From Bacteroidota bacterium (GTDB taxonomy: Bacteria; Bacteroidota; Bacteroidia; Cytophagales; Cyclobacteriaceae): a stretch of 64,000 nt of DNA. The notes beneath the pieces were generated by a model that did not search any database, was not told the origin of the DNA, and saw only the letters and a program-made list of their open reading frames with translations. Each line of letters begins with the position of its first letter. The stretch's first letter is position 1. Shown here piece by piece: positions 1 to 9,148 of the stretch. The stretch is from the NCBI GenBank assembly GCA_013285945.1, contig JABDGP010000007.1:1-64000 (forward strand), read 5' to 3'. Both the position numbers and the translations under genes were made by a program.

Positions 1-15
1 TGCAGACGATCTGCA

Positions 16-43
16 ATTGACCATTGACCACTGACCACTGACG
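16..43. repeat. Tandem heptamer repeat, four copies
   Basis: Four 7-base units follow one another: ATTGACC, ATTGACC, ACTGACC, ACTGACG. They lie just downstream of the beta-helix gene that ends at 72, at the window edge. A similar 7-base rhythm (ATTGACC, AATAACG, ATTAACC, ATTCACC) precedes ccmF near 48044-48071. No function can be assigned. The repeat itself is directly visible. Confidence 0.6.
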
Positions 44-71
44 AGCCGACTCATTGGGAAAATTGAGCAGA

Positions 72-1184
72 TCAGTTATTCACCGTAGCAGAAACATTTA
101 CCTGTAGCTGCGTACCCGGCAGCACGGAGGCATTCTGGATATTTACACTGTTAATTTGTGGGATAGGCGGAAGCGGGCTCGTGTCATACCCACCGCCAAT
201 GGCGCCTCCGCTTGGAAATGGATACGAACCTCCATAAATGCCAATGTCCGTGCCGTCTGTGCCGGCATTGTGTCCAGTTGAACCCGTTTGAAGTCTATAG
301 TTGAAAGTGGCATTATAATTATTCAAATCAGTAACATTAGTAAACAGCGGGTTGACACCAACTTGATTATTGCCACCCGTATTATTGTTAGCTAAAAAAC
401 TATTGGTTGGCGTTGCTGAACTAATATTCGATGAAACAGAAATATTGTTATTAAAAGTGCACTGGGTAATATTCCCCATAACTATAGTTCCAGAAGAGCT
501 TGTAAAAATATTGTTGGTTACGATTGCAAATTGGATAGAAGAAATAGCGCCTATCGCGCCGTTACCATTTCCATTTAAATTAATAAACAGATTGTGGTCG
601 ATTACTACTGAGGGCTGATTGAAGTTGCTTATACAATTTTGACTTGAATTATAAAAAAGGTTGTTCTGGATGACGACATTGCTGGAATTGTTATTTCCAT
701 TGATTGACCCGCCAGGGAATTGACCCGTCATGACATTGTTATAAATTGCCCAATTAATCATTTGCAGGTTAATCTGACCGATTTGATTCCTGAACATTTT
801 GATGTTATTTATGCTTAGGGAGCCGCTTGTTAACCCGACATTTGCGACTTTGAATCCCGAGATCACAGTTCCTGAACCGTCATTCACACCAGCATCTTTA
901 AAGAAATTAATATTATTTACCGCAGTGATCAGGTTAAACTGATTGGCTACGCTGAAGCCAGCGCCAATCAATACTAACTTTTTGGTGATGTTGATATCCG
1001 AATACGTGTACTGTGTGCCATTCACATAAATTGTATCGCCTGCACTTGCAGCAGCGATCGCCTGCGGGATGTCGGGATATTGCGCGGGCTTGTTGAGGTC
1101 GTTGCTCACCGTACGAATAGTTGCATTGGCATGTATTGCACCAATAAGCAATACAAAAATCCAGAAGTTCGTTTTAGCTTTCAT
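72..1184 (-). CDS. Secreted right-handed beta-helix protein
   Basis: The 370-residue product starts with a signal peptide (hydrophobic WIFVLLIGAIHA, likely cleaved after ANA at about residue 22). The rest is rich in Asn, Gly, Ser and Ile, with recurring NN-F and VI-NNL-type rungs, as in right-handed parallel beta-helices of the pectate-lyase-like fold. The C-terminal 40 residues (PLPPIPQINSVNIQNAS region) look like a short beta tail. I see no T9SS sorting domain, so it is probably periplasmic or exported by another route. The ATG at 1184 fits directly before the signal peptide. No enzymatic residues are recognised; an adhesin-like or polysaccharide-binding role would be guesswork. It stands alone, 94 bases downstream of the response-regulator gene. 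Confidence 0.75.
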   Translation of the reverse strand: MKAKTNFWIFVLLIGAIHANATIRTVSNDLNKPAQYPDIPQAIAAASAGDTIYVNGTQYTYSDINITKKLVLIGAGFSVANQFNLITAVNNINFFKDAGVNDGSGTVISGFKVANVGLTSGSLSINNIKMFRNQIGQINLQMINWAIYNNVMTGQFPGGSINGNNNSSNVVIQNNLFYNSSQNCISNFNQPSVVIDHNLFINLNGNGNGAIGAISSIQFAIVTNNIFTSSSGTIVMGNITQCTFNNNISVSSNISSATPTNSFLANNNTGGNNQVGVNPLFTNVTDLNNYNATFNYRLQTGSTGHNAGTDGTDIGIYGGSYPFPSGGAIGGGYDTSPLPPIPQINSVNIQNASVLPGTQLQVNVSATVNN

Positions 1185-1278
1185 GGGTTTGATTTTAGGC
1201 TAATCAAATTTCCCCATTAAACTCACTTCCTCACATCGGATGAATATCTGATTTTAATAGGATAGAGAATAGTTCTGA

Positions 1279-1905
1279 TTAACTCTTTCGCAGCACTTTT
1301 GCTACAGCCTGTGCTTTACTGTGCACATGCAACTTTTCGTAAATGCTCGAAATGTGGGTGCGCACCGTAGAGATGCTGATGAAATACTTGTCGGCTATTT
1401 TTTTATAACTCAACCCATCAACGAGAGAATAAAGTATTTCCTTTTCTCGCACAGTAAGTGAGTAGTCATCTACAGGAGAGACTGATTTTGACTGAAAGGA
1501 TTGAATTATCTTTCTCGCTATGGTATCGCTCATCGGTGCTCCGCCACCAGAGAGTTCACGCACAGCTTCTATAATTTGTGTTGGCGGTGTCTTTTTTAAA
1601 ATATATCCGGATGCACCGTTGCGAATGGCTTCAAATATTTTTTCGTCATCTTCGAATACAGTAAACATTAAAATCTGCATCAAAGGAAAATTGGACTTCA
1701 CCGTGCGCACACCTTCTATTCCCGAAATTTCGGGTAAGCCAATATCCATCAAAATAATATCGGGCTTGGCCTTGTTCAATTCACTTACAATATTCTGAAG
1801 ATTGCCCATAACCGCTACACATTGCATACCCTCCGAATTGTTCAATAAATTCGCCAAGCTGCTCCTCAATGCAGTGTTATCTTCAACAATGGCTACTTTA
1901 ATCAT
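1279..1905 (-). CDS. NarL/FixJ-family response regulator
   Basis: This 208-residue protein has a receiver domain (about 1-120) and a LuxR-type helix-turn-helix (about 145-205). The acidic pocket ED is at residues 8-9, the phospho-acceptor Asp is D54 in ILMDIGLPE, and the conserved Lys is K104 in GYILKK. The DNA-binding part carries the usual LTVREKEIL and STVRTHISSIYEKL signatures. It lies 58 bases downstream of the histidine kinase gene on the same strand, so the two very likely form one two-component pair, phosphorylated D54 switching on DNA binding. The targets are unknown; the adjacent downstream beta-helix gene is one candidate. Confidence 0.93.
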   Translation of the reverse strand: MIKVAIVEDNTALRSSLANLLNNSEGMQCVAVMGNLQNIVSELNKAKPDIILMDIGLPEISGIEGVRTVKSNFPLMQILMFTVFEDDEKIFEAIRNGASGYILKKTPPTQIIEAVRELSGGGAPMSDTIARKIIQSFQSKSVSPVDDYSLTVREKEILYSLVDGLSYKKIADKYFISISTVRTHISSIYEKLHVHSKAQAVAKVLRKS

Positions 1906-1963
1906 GCATAATGATCTATTCAGGTAAAGTTGCTTAATCTGTCGAGATTATTCTGTCAGATGT

Positions 1964-4951
1964 TTATTTGATTTTCACTTGTAGCGACACACAGTTTCCG
2001 TGTTTTAGATCGGATTCTATTTTAAGGATCGCTTTCATTGACTCTGCTCTTTTTTTCATGCTACTCAACCCATTGCCTTCATACGAAAAGTTGGGATCGA
2101 AAACTTTTCCATTGTCGGTAATTATCACCTTCAAATGGTTTTGCTCATAATTCACAGCAATGGAGGCTATCGTGCAATCAGCATGCTTTATAATGTTATT
2201 GATTGATTCTTTCAGAATCAAAAAAATATGCTGACGGTATTCCATCGTTAAGGTAAGTTGCTGAATATTGTTTTGTACATCGATCGAATATTCGATGTTC
2301 TTCGCTTCAAAAAGCTGCGCAGCAAATCGTTTCACCCGCAACAAAAGTTTTTCAAGAGAATCATTATCGGGGTTAATACCCCAAACAATGTCATCCATTT
2401 TTTCCATCAACATCTGGGCATTGTCGCGGATCTCTCTTATCATACCCGAAGTATTTTGATGAGACATCCGATGCAGGGCAAGGTCACCAAGTATAGAAAT
2501 AGAACTGAGTGTAGAACCGATATCATCATGCAAATCTGTTGATATCTTACTTCGTAATCTCTCCTGCATAAGTACCTGATTCAGCCGGTAACGATACCCA
2601 ATATAAACTGTCACTGAGATTACAAACGAACTAAGCAAAACAAACCACCAAGTCTTCCAAAACGGTGGGCGAATTGTAATAAAAAGCAAGTCATCTGATT
2701 TATTTGCAACACCATCACTTGTGGCGCCACGTGCTCTGAAAACATAATGGCCTGGGGCTAAACTTGCATACTGCGCCTGGCCGGTATTGCCAACATACCT
2801 CCATTCCTTATCTACTTCGTCGAGTTTGCAATAGTAATGGTTTTGTAACGGATTACTGTAGTTCAGCAATGCCCAGTGAAATGTAAAGTTGTTATAACTA
2901 TAATCGAGATAAATATATTTTTTTCCATCATCACCGCGTTGCACCTGAATTTCTTTGTTTTGCGAAAACAGCTCGGTGATGGTTATTGTTGGAGTCATCG
3001 CTGATTTAAGCATCACTGTAGGATCAAATTCTGTTATATAGTTTTCATCAGCGTATAGAATTTTTCCTGTGCCAAGACAAGTAATTACGCCATCCATCAT
3101 GTCATTGTTTATCAATCCGTCATTTGATGTAAAACGATTAAATTCATGGGTCTTTTTATTGAATGATAACAAACCGCTGCTGGTGGTTATCCATAATCGT
3201 CCCTGAAGATCGCTGCAAAAGCCGGACACGGTTTTATTCAATTCTTCCGGTACATGCCACTGTTCAATTGCTCTCGTGGTAGTGTGAATTCGAATTACTT
3301 CGCCGGAGATTACAAACCAGAGGTATGGTTTCTCATATTCTATATTTAATAGCCGATATCCGGCGCCGAGCACTTGCGCTGTCGGCTTTGTAAAAGTGCT
3401 GTCCGAGCGATTAAACAAGATCAGTCCTTCGTCAAGATCGGCAAACCAAACATTTCCAACTTCATCTTCTAGTGCACTAGAAACAACAAGTTTTTTGATT
3501 TCCTCTTCTCGTGTCGGAAACCCTGCCATTATTTTTTTGAATTTCCCGTTGATATCAACTTGCCATATTCCGCTCCTCCATGGAAACACCCAATGCTTGC
3601 CGCGACTATCAATAAACATGTTGGTAAAAAAATTCCGCGCGGGTGTGTTACTTTCCTTTTGTGTAAGGTGAAAATCTTTTTGTTCTCCGGTAACTTCATT
3701 TAGTAATACGAGCCCTGATTCTGTACATAACCAAATATGAGTTGCGTCTTCGCGTACAATATTCAGTGTGGCAATCGACTCAACCCCGCTTCCAGTCTTT
3801 TTGATAACCTTAAATGCAGAATCATAAAGAGTAAGGAATTCAGTACCATTTCCACCAACATACAATTGCTTTCCTTTTTGCAACAATGCAATACTTTGCG
3901 GGGTAATTTTATTAGGAGTAAGATAATGATGGATAAAGAATTGTCTGCCAGGGTCCATGATCTTCACGCCCTGTAAATCACTTATCCAAAGCAGGCCATC
4001 TTGCGAAACATATAATTTCGACTGAATAAAATTACTTTCGGTTTCATCCACTGTAGGAAAATATCGCTTCGCATTTCCCTCTTCATCAATGGCCACGAGG
4101 TTTGAGCACCAAATATTGAATTTGCCTCGGAGATTTTTTGCCTCTGCAATTCCATATACATTCAAAGGAACATTTTGACCTGATACAGCGCGTGTTGTTT
4201 TTTTTTCAGGGTCATATACGCGAATGCCCTTGCCCCAGTATCCAAGCCAGAGGTTACCTGTATGGTCTTCGGCAATAGTGTTAATGAGATCAAAAGCTTC
4301 GTGATCCGTTACTTGTTCAAATTTATTTTCACCGAAATGAAATTGCCAAAGACCATTGAAAGTAGACAGCCACAATCTCCCCTTCTTATCTTGATGAACC
4401 TGAACGATGTGGTTGTCAGCTCTGCGTAAAGGGGATTCGTCATGTGTTTCATTATAATGAATTACAAACCGATGCTCCTTAATTATGAACTGAAGCAATC
4501 CTACTTCGGAAGCCAACCAGATATTCCCAATAGCGTCGGCACGAAGATCCCACATCAGGTTGCCATTACCTCTGTTGGTTTTAATGTGATAAGTAGTAAA
4601 AGTGTTTAACTCAGCATCAAATTTCGACAGCCCATCAAGTGTAGCAATCCAATAATCGTGATTTGCGTCTTCAGTTATGGCACTGATATAATTGCTGCGA
4701 AGTGTTGTGGTATCATCCTTTTTGCTTCTATATTTTTTTATAACCGAGCCGTCATACCGGTTAAGCCCGTCTTGTGTTCCGATCCACATAAACCCATAGC
4801 TATCTTGAAAAAAACAGGTAACTCGATTGTCGGATAAACCGTTCTGGTCACTGAGTGAGTATAGCACCAAACGATCGCCGTGAGTCTGTGCGACAATTTG
4901 AATCGCCGCTACTAAAAAAATAAACAGAAAGAAAGAAAATGTGTAACGCAT
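1964..4951 (-). CDS. Propeller-sensor histidine kinase (HisKA_3 type)
   Basis: Large one-piece sensor of about 995 residues. After a signal peptide comes a periplasmic array of two-component-regulator propeller repeats (many GLW/G-NR and DS-G--W units, to about residue 660), then a Y_Y_Y-type beta-sandwich (about 690-755), one membrane helix (about 767-788), a dimerisation helix with phospho-acceptor H808 in DLHDDIGSTLSS, and a C-terminal HATPase_c domain (N-box ESINNIIKHA; ATP-lid end GNGLSSMKKRA). I chose the ATG at 4951, because the extended frame upstream begins only with TTG at 4963 and the signal peptide starts at 4951. Such kinases in Bacteroidota often sense glycans or peptides; the ligand here is unknown. 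Partner: the downstream response regulator. Confidence 0.92.
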   Translation of the reverse strand: MRYTFSFFLFIFLVAAIQIVAQTHGDRLVLYSLSDQNGLSDNRVTCFFQDSYGFMWIGTQDGLNRYDGSVIKKYRSKKDDTTTLRSNYISAITEDANHDYWIATLDGLSKFDAELNTFTTYHIKTNRGNGNLMWDLRADAIGNIWLASEVGLLQFIIKEHRFVIHYNETHDESPLRRADNHIVQVHQDKKGRLWLSTFNGLWQFHFGENKFEQVTDHEAFDLINTIAEDHTGNLWLGYWGKGIRVYDPEKKTTRAVSGQNVPLNVYGIAEAKNLRGKFNIWCSNLVAIDEEGNAKRYFPTVDETESNFIQSKLYVSQDGLLWISDLQGVKIMDPGRQFFIHHYLTPNKITPQSIALLQKGKQLYVGGNGTEFLTLYDSAFKVIKKTGSGVESIATLNIVREDATHIWLCTESGLVLLNEVTGEQKDFHLTQKESNTPARNFFTNMFIDSRGKHWVFPWRSGIWQVDINGKFKKIMAGFPTREEEIKKLVVSSALEDEVGNVWFADLDEGLILFNRSDSTFTKPTAQVLGAGYRLLNIEYEKPYLWFVISGEVIRIHTTTRAIEQWHVPEELNKTVSGFCSDLQGRLWITTSSGLLSFNKKTHEFNRFTSNDGLINNDMMDGVITCLGTGKILYADENYITEFDPTVMLKSAMTPTITITELFSQNKEIQVQRGDDGKKYIYLDYSYNNFTFHWALLNYSNPLQNHYYCKLDEVDKEWRYVGNTGQAQYASLAPGHYVFRARGATSDGVANKSDDLLFITIRPPFWKTWWFVLLSSFVISVTVYIGYRYRLNQVLMQERLRSKISTDLHDDIGSTLSSISILGDLALHRMSHQNTSGMIREIRDNAQMLMEKMDDIVWGINPDNDSLEKLLLRVKRFAAQLFEAKNIEYSIDVQNNIQQLTLTMEYRQHIFLILKESINNIIKHADCTIASIAVNYEQNHLKVIITDNGKVFDPNFSYEGNGLSSMKKRAESMKAILKIESDLKHGNCVSLQVKIK

Positions 4952-5013
4952 GGAAGGAATCAACCATGTAATTTAAGTTTCTTATGGAAAACTTTACACT
5001 CCACAAATAGGTT

Positions 5014-5021
5014 TAATTTTG
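5014..5021 (+). promoter_or_regulatory. Candidate -7 promoter element for uvrC
   Basis: TAATTTTG matches the Bacteroidota TAnnTTTG -7 consensus, about 45 bases before the uvrC start, in the divergent gap with the kinase gene. No clear TTTG -33 element is visible at the usual distance, so this is only a candidate. Confidence 0.35.
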
Positions 5022-5064
5022 ATGTTGAATAAAAAATTGGGAGTCCGTTGTAAATTGCCCGACT

Positions 5065-6861
5065 TTGAAAGTTAACGAATCACTAAAAGCTATTGTCTCC
5101 AATCTCCCTGATTCACCGGGAGTGTACCGTTATTATAATGAGGAAGACGTTCTGATCTATGTTGGTAAAGCCAAGAGTCTGAAAAAAAGAGTCAGTAGTT
5201 ACTTCAACAAACAATCACAATATAGCCGCAAGACAGAAAAGCTGGTATCGGAAATACGAAAGATAGAATATACGTTAGCAAACACGGAATTTGATGCATT
5301 GCTTCTCGAAAACAATCTCATCAAGCAAAACCAGCCCAAGTACAACATTCTGTTAAAAGACGATAAGACTTTCCCATATCTCTGCATTATCAAAGAACCA
5401 TTTCCTCGCATTATTGCCACACGCAAATTTATTCCGAAGTGGGGCGAATATTTTGGCCCATATGCTGGTGTACTTGCCATGAAAAATATTCTGGAATTGG
5501 TTCGTCAATTATATTCTATTCGCACATGCTCGCTTCTGTTATCAGAAGCTAATATTCAACAAAAGAAGTTCAAAGTTTGTCTTGAATACCATATTGGAAA
5601 TTGTAAAGGTCCTTGTGAGGGGTTTCAAGAATTGAAAAATTACCTTGACGATATCGCACAAGCAAGAAATATTTTGAAGGGTGACTTGAGTGTGGTCAAA
5701 AATACGTTTGCTGCGCGCATGAACGAAGCTGCTGAAAAGTTGGAATTTGAAAAAGCAGATGAATACAAGCAAAAGTTGGGTCTTCTCGAAAATTTCCAGG
5801 TGAAGTCGCTGGTAGTTAACCCCAAGATTACCAACATCGATGTAATTACAATCACCGGCAACGAAAATGGTGCATTTATTAATTATCTAAAAGTAAAAGA
5901 GGGGTCAATCATTTTCTCCAAGAATTTGGAAGTCAAAAAGAAATTGAACGAAACCGATGAAGACATTTTAAATATGGCTGTAGCCGAACTTCGCGCGACT
6001 TATCGAAGCGACAACCCCGAAGTGTATACCAATATTCCTTTGTCCTTAAAGTCGGATGAGTTTGAAAATGTGGTTCCGTTAATTGGAGACAAGAAAAAAT
6101 TGGTGGACATGTCGTTGAAAAATGCGTTTTACATGAAACGCGAAAAAGAGCTTGCCAAAGAAACACGACAGTCGAAGAAAAATGAAGTCCTTTCTATCCT
6201 ACAGAAAAATTTACGACTTCTGCAGCTGCCTCGAATTATCGAATGCTTTGACAACTCAAACTTTCAGGGCACCTCGCCGGTAGCAAGCATGGTACGTTTT
6301 GTTGATGGCAAGGCTGACAAAAAAGGTTACCGTCATTTTAATATCAAAACTGTAATAGGCCCCGACGATTTCGCATCGATGAAAGAAATCGTCACACGCA
6401 GATATAAGCGTATCATGGAGGAGCAAGGCGAATACCCTCAATTAATTATTGTCGATGGCGGCAAGGGACAGCTCAGTAGTGCCTGTGAAGCATTGAAAGA
6501 GCTGGGCTTGTACGGAAAAATTCCTATCGTGGGCATTGCAAAAAAACTTGAAGAGATCTATTATCCCGAGGACCCGCTACCTCTTCTCATAAGTAAAAAA
6601 TCTCCAGGACTTCAACTCATGCAACAAATACGTGATGAAGCCCACCGCTTTGCCATTGAATTTCACCGGCTGAAGCGAAGCAAAAATACTTTCATAACGG
6701 AAATAGAAAATATTCCGGGCATCGGGAAAAAGACAGCAGATAAGCTACTCAGGCATTTCAAGTCTTTTAAGAAAATCAAAGAAGCATCCCTCGAAGAGCT
6801 TACTGTTTTAATTGGAAAGAACTCCGCCGAAAAAATCAAACAGATAGAGAGTGAAACGTAA
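5065..6861 (+). CDS. uvrC: Excinuclease ABC subunit C
   Basis: UvrC makes both incisions flanking a DNA lesion in nucleotide-excision repair, after loading by UvrA and UvrB. The 598 residues show the family order: GIY-YIG nuclease domain (SPGVY at 17-21, IYVGKAKSLKKRV at 31-43), a Cys cluster (CLEYHIGNCKGPC), a UVR motif that binds UvrB (about 213-245), an RNase H-like nuclease domain (ECFDNSNFQG from about 391, DGGKGQL) and a C-terminal helix-hairpin-helix (IPGIGKKTADKLLRHF, about 549-564). Length is normal. The start is TTG at 5065; no in-frame ATG lies upstream near the domain boundary. It is a single gene, convergent with the peptidase gene that follows. Confidence 0.97.
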   Translation: MKVNESLKAIVSNLPDSPGVYRYYNEEDVLIYVGKAKSLKKRVSSYFNKQSQYSRKTEKLVSEIRKIEYTLANTEFDALLLENNLIKQNQPKYNILLKDDKTFPYLCIIKEPFPRIIATRKFIPKWGEYFGPYAGVLAMKNILELVRQLYSIRTCSLLLSEANIQQKKFKVCLEYHIGNCKGPCEGFQELKNYLDDIAQARNILKGDLSVVKNTFAARMNEAAEKLEFEKADEYKQKLGLLENFQVKSLVVNPKITNIDVITITGNENGAFINYLKVKEGSIIFSKNLEVKKKLNETDEDILNMAVAELRATYRSDNPEVYTNIPLSLKSDEFENVVPLIGDKKKLVDMSLKNAFYMKREKELAKETRQSKKNEVLSILQKNLRLLQLPRIIECFDNSNFQGTSPVASMVRFVDGKADKKGYRHFNIKTVIGPDDFASMKEIVTRRYKRIMEEQGEYPQLIIVDGGKGQLSSACEALKELGLYGKIPIVGIAKKLEEIYYPEDPLPLLISKKSPGLQLMQQIRDEAHRFAIEFHRLKRSKNTFITEIENIPGIGKKTADKLLRHFKSFKKIKEASLEELTVLIGKNSAEKIKQIESET

Positions 6862-6864
6862 AGC

Positions 6865-6903
6865 AGAAAGTCTGGCGTTGACACTTCGCGCACCAAACTT
6901 TCT
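6865..6903. terminator. Possible bidirectional terminator
   Basis: The 53-base gap between convergent uvrC and the peptidase gene contains an inverted repeat, AGAAAGT (6865-6871) with ACTTTCT (6897-6903), and an inner GCG/CGC pair. There is no strong T-run, so confidence is limited. Confidence 0.35.
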
Positions 6904-6913
6904 ACTCTTACTA

Positions 6914-9052
6914 TTACATATCCTTTTTTGCTAACGGGGGAATCACGCCCATATTATACCATGTGAAAGCATACTGATCTGCAGTTACATCCAGTGCTTT
7001 TGAAAGATTTGATGAACCGTGTCCAGATTTTGTATCAATTCGAATTAATACCGGAGCTACCCCGCTCTGCGACTCCTGCAATGTTGCTGCAAACTTGAAA
7101 GAGTGAGCAGGCACTACTCTGTCATCATGATCGGCTGTTGTAACTAACGTTGCCGGATAGGATGTGCCTGGTTTCAATGCATGGACCGGAGAATATTTTC
7201 TGAGGTATTCAAACATTTCCTTCGAGTCATCGGCAGTCCCGTAATCGTAAGCCCAACCTGCACCCGCGGTAAATTTGTGATACCGAAGCATATCCATTAC
7301 ACCCACTGCCGGCAATGCCACGCGCATCAAGTCGGGGCGTTGTGTCATCGTCGCTCCCACTAGCAGGCCGCCATTGGAACCACCTTGAATGGCTAAGTAT
7401 TCATTAGACGTATATTTCTCTTTAATCAAATACTCTCCGGCAGCAATGAAATCATCAAACACATTTTGCTTATTCATCTTGGTGCCGGCCAGGTGCCACT
7501 TCTCTCCATACTCGCCACCACCGCGCAAATTAGGTTGCGCATAAACGCCTCCGTTTTCCAGCCAAACAATTCGTGACGTATTGAAACTTGGCGTAAGGCT
7601 GATATTAAATCCACCGTAGGCATAGAGTAACGTCGGGTTTTTTCCGTCCAGCTTTGTGCCCTTCTTATAAGTAATGAACATGGGAATACGTGTGCTATCC
7701 TTGCTGTGATAAAAGACCTGTTTGGTTTCATAATCCTCAGAATTGAAATCCACTTTTGGTTTTTCAAATAATGAAGATTTACCGCTGGCTATATCATATT
7801 TAAAAATTGTTGGAGGGTACGTGAACGAAGTGAATGAGTAATAAAGTTCTTTATCATCCACTTTGCCGCCAAATCCATTAGCTGTACCAATTCCCGGTAA
7901 TTCAATTTCGCGTTCAAGCTTCCCTTTGAAATCATATTGTTTCACTTGAGTCTTTACATCTACAAGGTAGTTTGCAAAAATTTTGTGGCCTGCAGTGCCT
8001 GCATTTAACACATTTTCATTCTCGGGGATAATGTCTTTCCAATTTTCGGGAGTAGATTTCATGAAATTAACTCCCACAACTCTGCCATTAGGTGCGCCAA
8101 GATTTGTTTGAATGATCAGTCGATCTCCTTCATTATCTATTACACTATGGTTGTTATCAAAATTATTCACGATCGTGATCAACTTCGCTGAAGGGTTTTT
8201 CAAGTCCTGAATATAGAGCTCGTTACCAGTAGTGCTTGTAGCCGCCGAAATAACAAGGAAGCGTTCATCTTCCGTGAGATATCCGCCCACATACCTGCGA
8301 GGATTTTTATCATCACCAAAAATCAATTTATCCTGACTTCGTGGTGTCCCTACTTTATGATAAAACAGTTTATGGTTTTGAGTCTTGGCAGAAAGTTGGC
8401 TTCCCTTGGGTTTCTCATACGTGCTGAAATAGAATCCGTCATTTCCCTTCCATGCGATACCACTGAATTTGATATTACGAAGTGTATCTTCCAGAATGGT
8501 CTTGTCGGCTGCATTAATAATAATTGCTTCTGTCCAGTCTGCGCCGCCTTTCGAAATTTGAAAACCTGCGCGTGATCCATCCTTTGAAAAGGAGACGCCG
8601 GCCATGCGAGTTGTTCCATCCTTTGAAAAAGTATTTGGGTCAAGGAACACTTTGGGAGTACCTTGCTCACCCTTTTTGCGATACAGAACACTGTGGTTTT
8701 GCAACCCGTCATTCTTATAGAAATAATAGTATTCCCCTTCCTTAAATGGTGCACTCAAGCGCTCGTAACTGTAAAGAGTTTCAAGTCTTTTTTTAATTAC
8801 ATCCCTGTAAGGAATTTTATTGAGGAATCCGAAGGTGACATCATTTTGGTTTTTCACCCATTCGGCAGTGACTTTGGCTGTGTCATTTTCCATCCAACGA
8901 TATGGATCGGAAACTTTCACGCCAAAAAATTCATTTACAGTATCTACTTTCTGAGAAGCCGGGTACTGAAAATTCTTTTCAACTTTTGGCGATTGATTGC
9001 ATGCAGAAAAAAGAAACAAGCCAACACAGACTGCTATTGAAGTATGCTTCAT
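6914..9052 (-). CDS. Prolyl oligopeptidase family lipoprotein (S9A)
   Basis: Serine peptidase of the prolyl-oligopeptidase family, cleaving short peptides after proline. From the ATG at 9052 the 712-residue product begins with a lipoprotein signal whose lipobox LFSAC ends at C18, so it should be a lipid-anchored envelope protein. The N-terminal part (DPYRWMEN motif, then a beta-propeller) is followed by an alpha/beta-hydrolase domain with nucleophile S559 in GGSNGG, Asp in the ADHDDRV motif and H678 in SGHGSS. All three triad elements are present. A TTG 18 bases further upstream also opens the frame, but the ATG fits the signal peptide better. Single gene; probable role is peptide scavenging. 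Confidence 0.95.
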   Translation of the reverse strand: MKHTSIAVCVGLFLFSACNQSPKVEKNFQYPASQKVDTVNEFFGVKVSDPYRWMENDTAKVTAEWVKNQNDVTFGFLNKIPYRDVIKKRLETLYSYERLSAPFKEGEYYYFYKNDGLQNHSVLYRKKGEQGTPKVFLDPNTFSKDGTTRMAGVSFSKDGSRAGFQISKGGADWTEAIIINAADKTILEDTLRNIKFSGIAWKGNDGFYFSTYEKPKGSQLSAKTQNHKLFYHKVGTPRSQDKLIFGDDKNPRRYVGGYLTEDERFLVISAATSTTGNELYIQDLKNPSAKLITIVNNFDNNHSVIDNEGDRLIIQTNLGAPNGRVVGVNFMKSTPENWKDIIPENENVLNAGTAGHKIFANYLVDVKTQVKQYDFKGKLEREIELPGIGTANGFGGKVDDKELYYSFTSFTYPPTIFKYDIASGKSSLFEKPKVDFNSEDYETKQVFYHSKDSTRIPMFITYKKGTKLDGKNPTLLYAYGGFNISLTPSFNTSRIVWLENGGVYAQPNLRGGGEYGEKWHLAGTKMNKQNVFDDFIAAGEYLIKEKYTSNEYLAIQGGSNGGLLVGATMTQRPDLMRVALPAVGVMDMLRYHKFTAGAGWAYDYGTADDSKEMFEYLRKYSPVHALKPGTSYPATLVTTADHDDRVVPAHSFKFAATLQESQSGVAPVLIRIDTKSGHGSSNLSKALDVTADQYAFTWYNMGVIPPLAKKDM

Positions 9053-9148
9053 GATTTTAGGGTTAATCAAGTAATGATAATAGGTTATAGGCTGGTAACA
9101 AATGACCTTTTGACAAGTGGTGTCATGGCCATTTTTAGGGCCAGAGCA

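Noticed and set aside
72-400. Truncated T9SS substrate, as if the sorting domain had been cut off
   Set aside because: The protein ends in a smooth beta tail with a normal stop, and no sorting-domain remnant was recognised in the 71 bases after it.
8350-9040. Open frames of 134 (minus) and 125 (plus) codons
   Set aside because: Both are alternative frames within the prolyl oligopeptidase gene, which is intact with its full triad.
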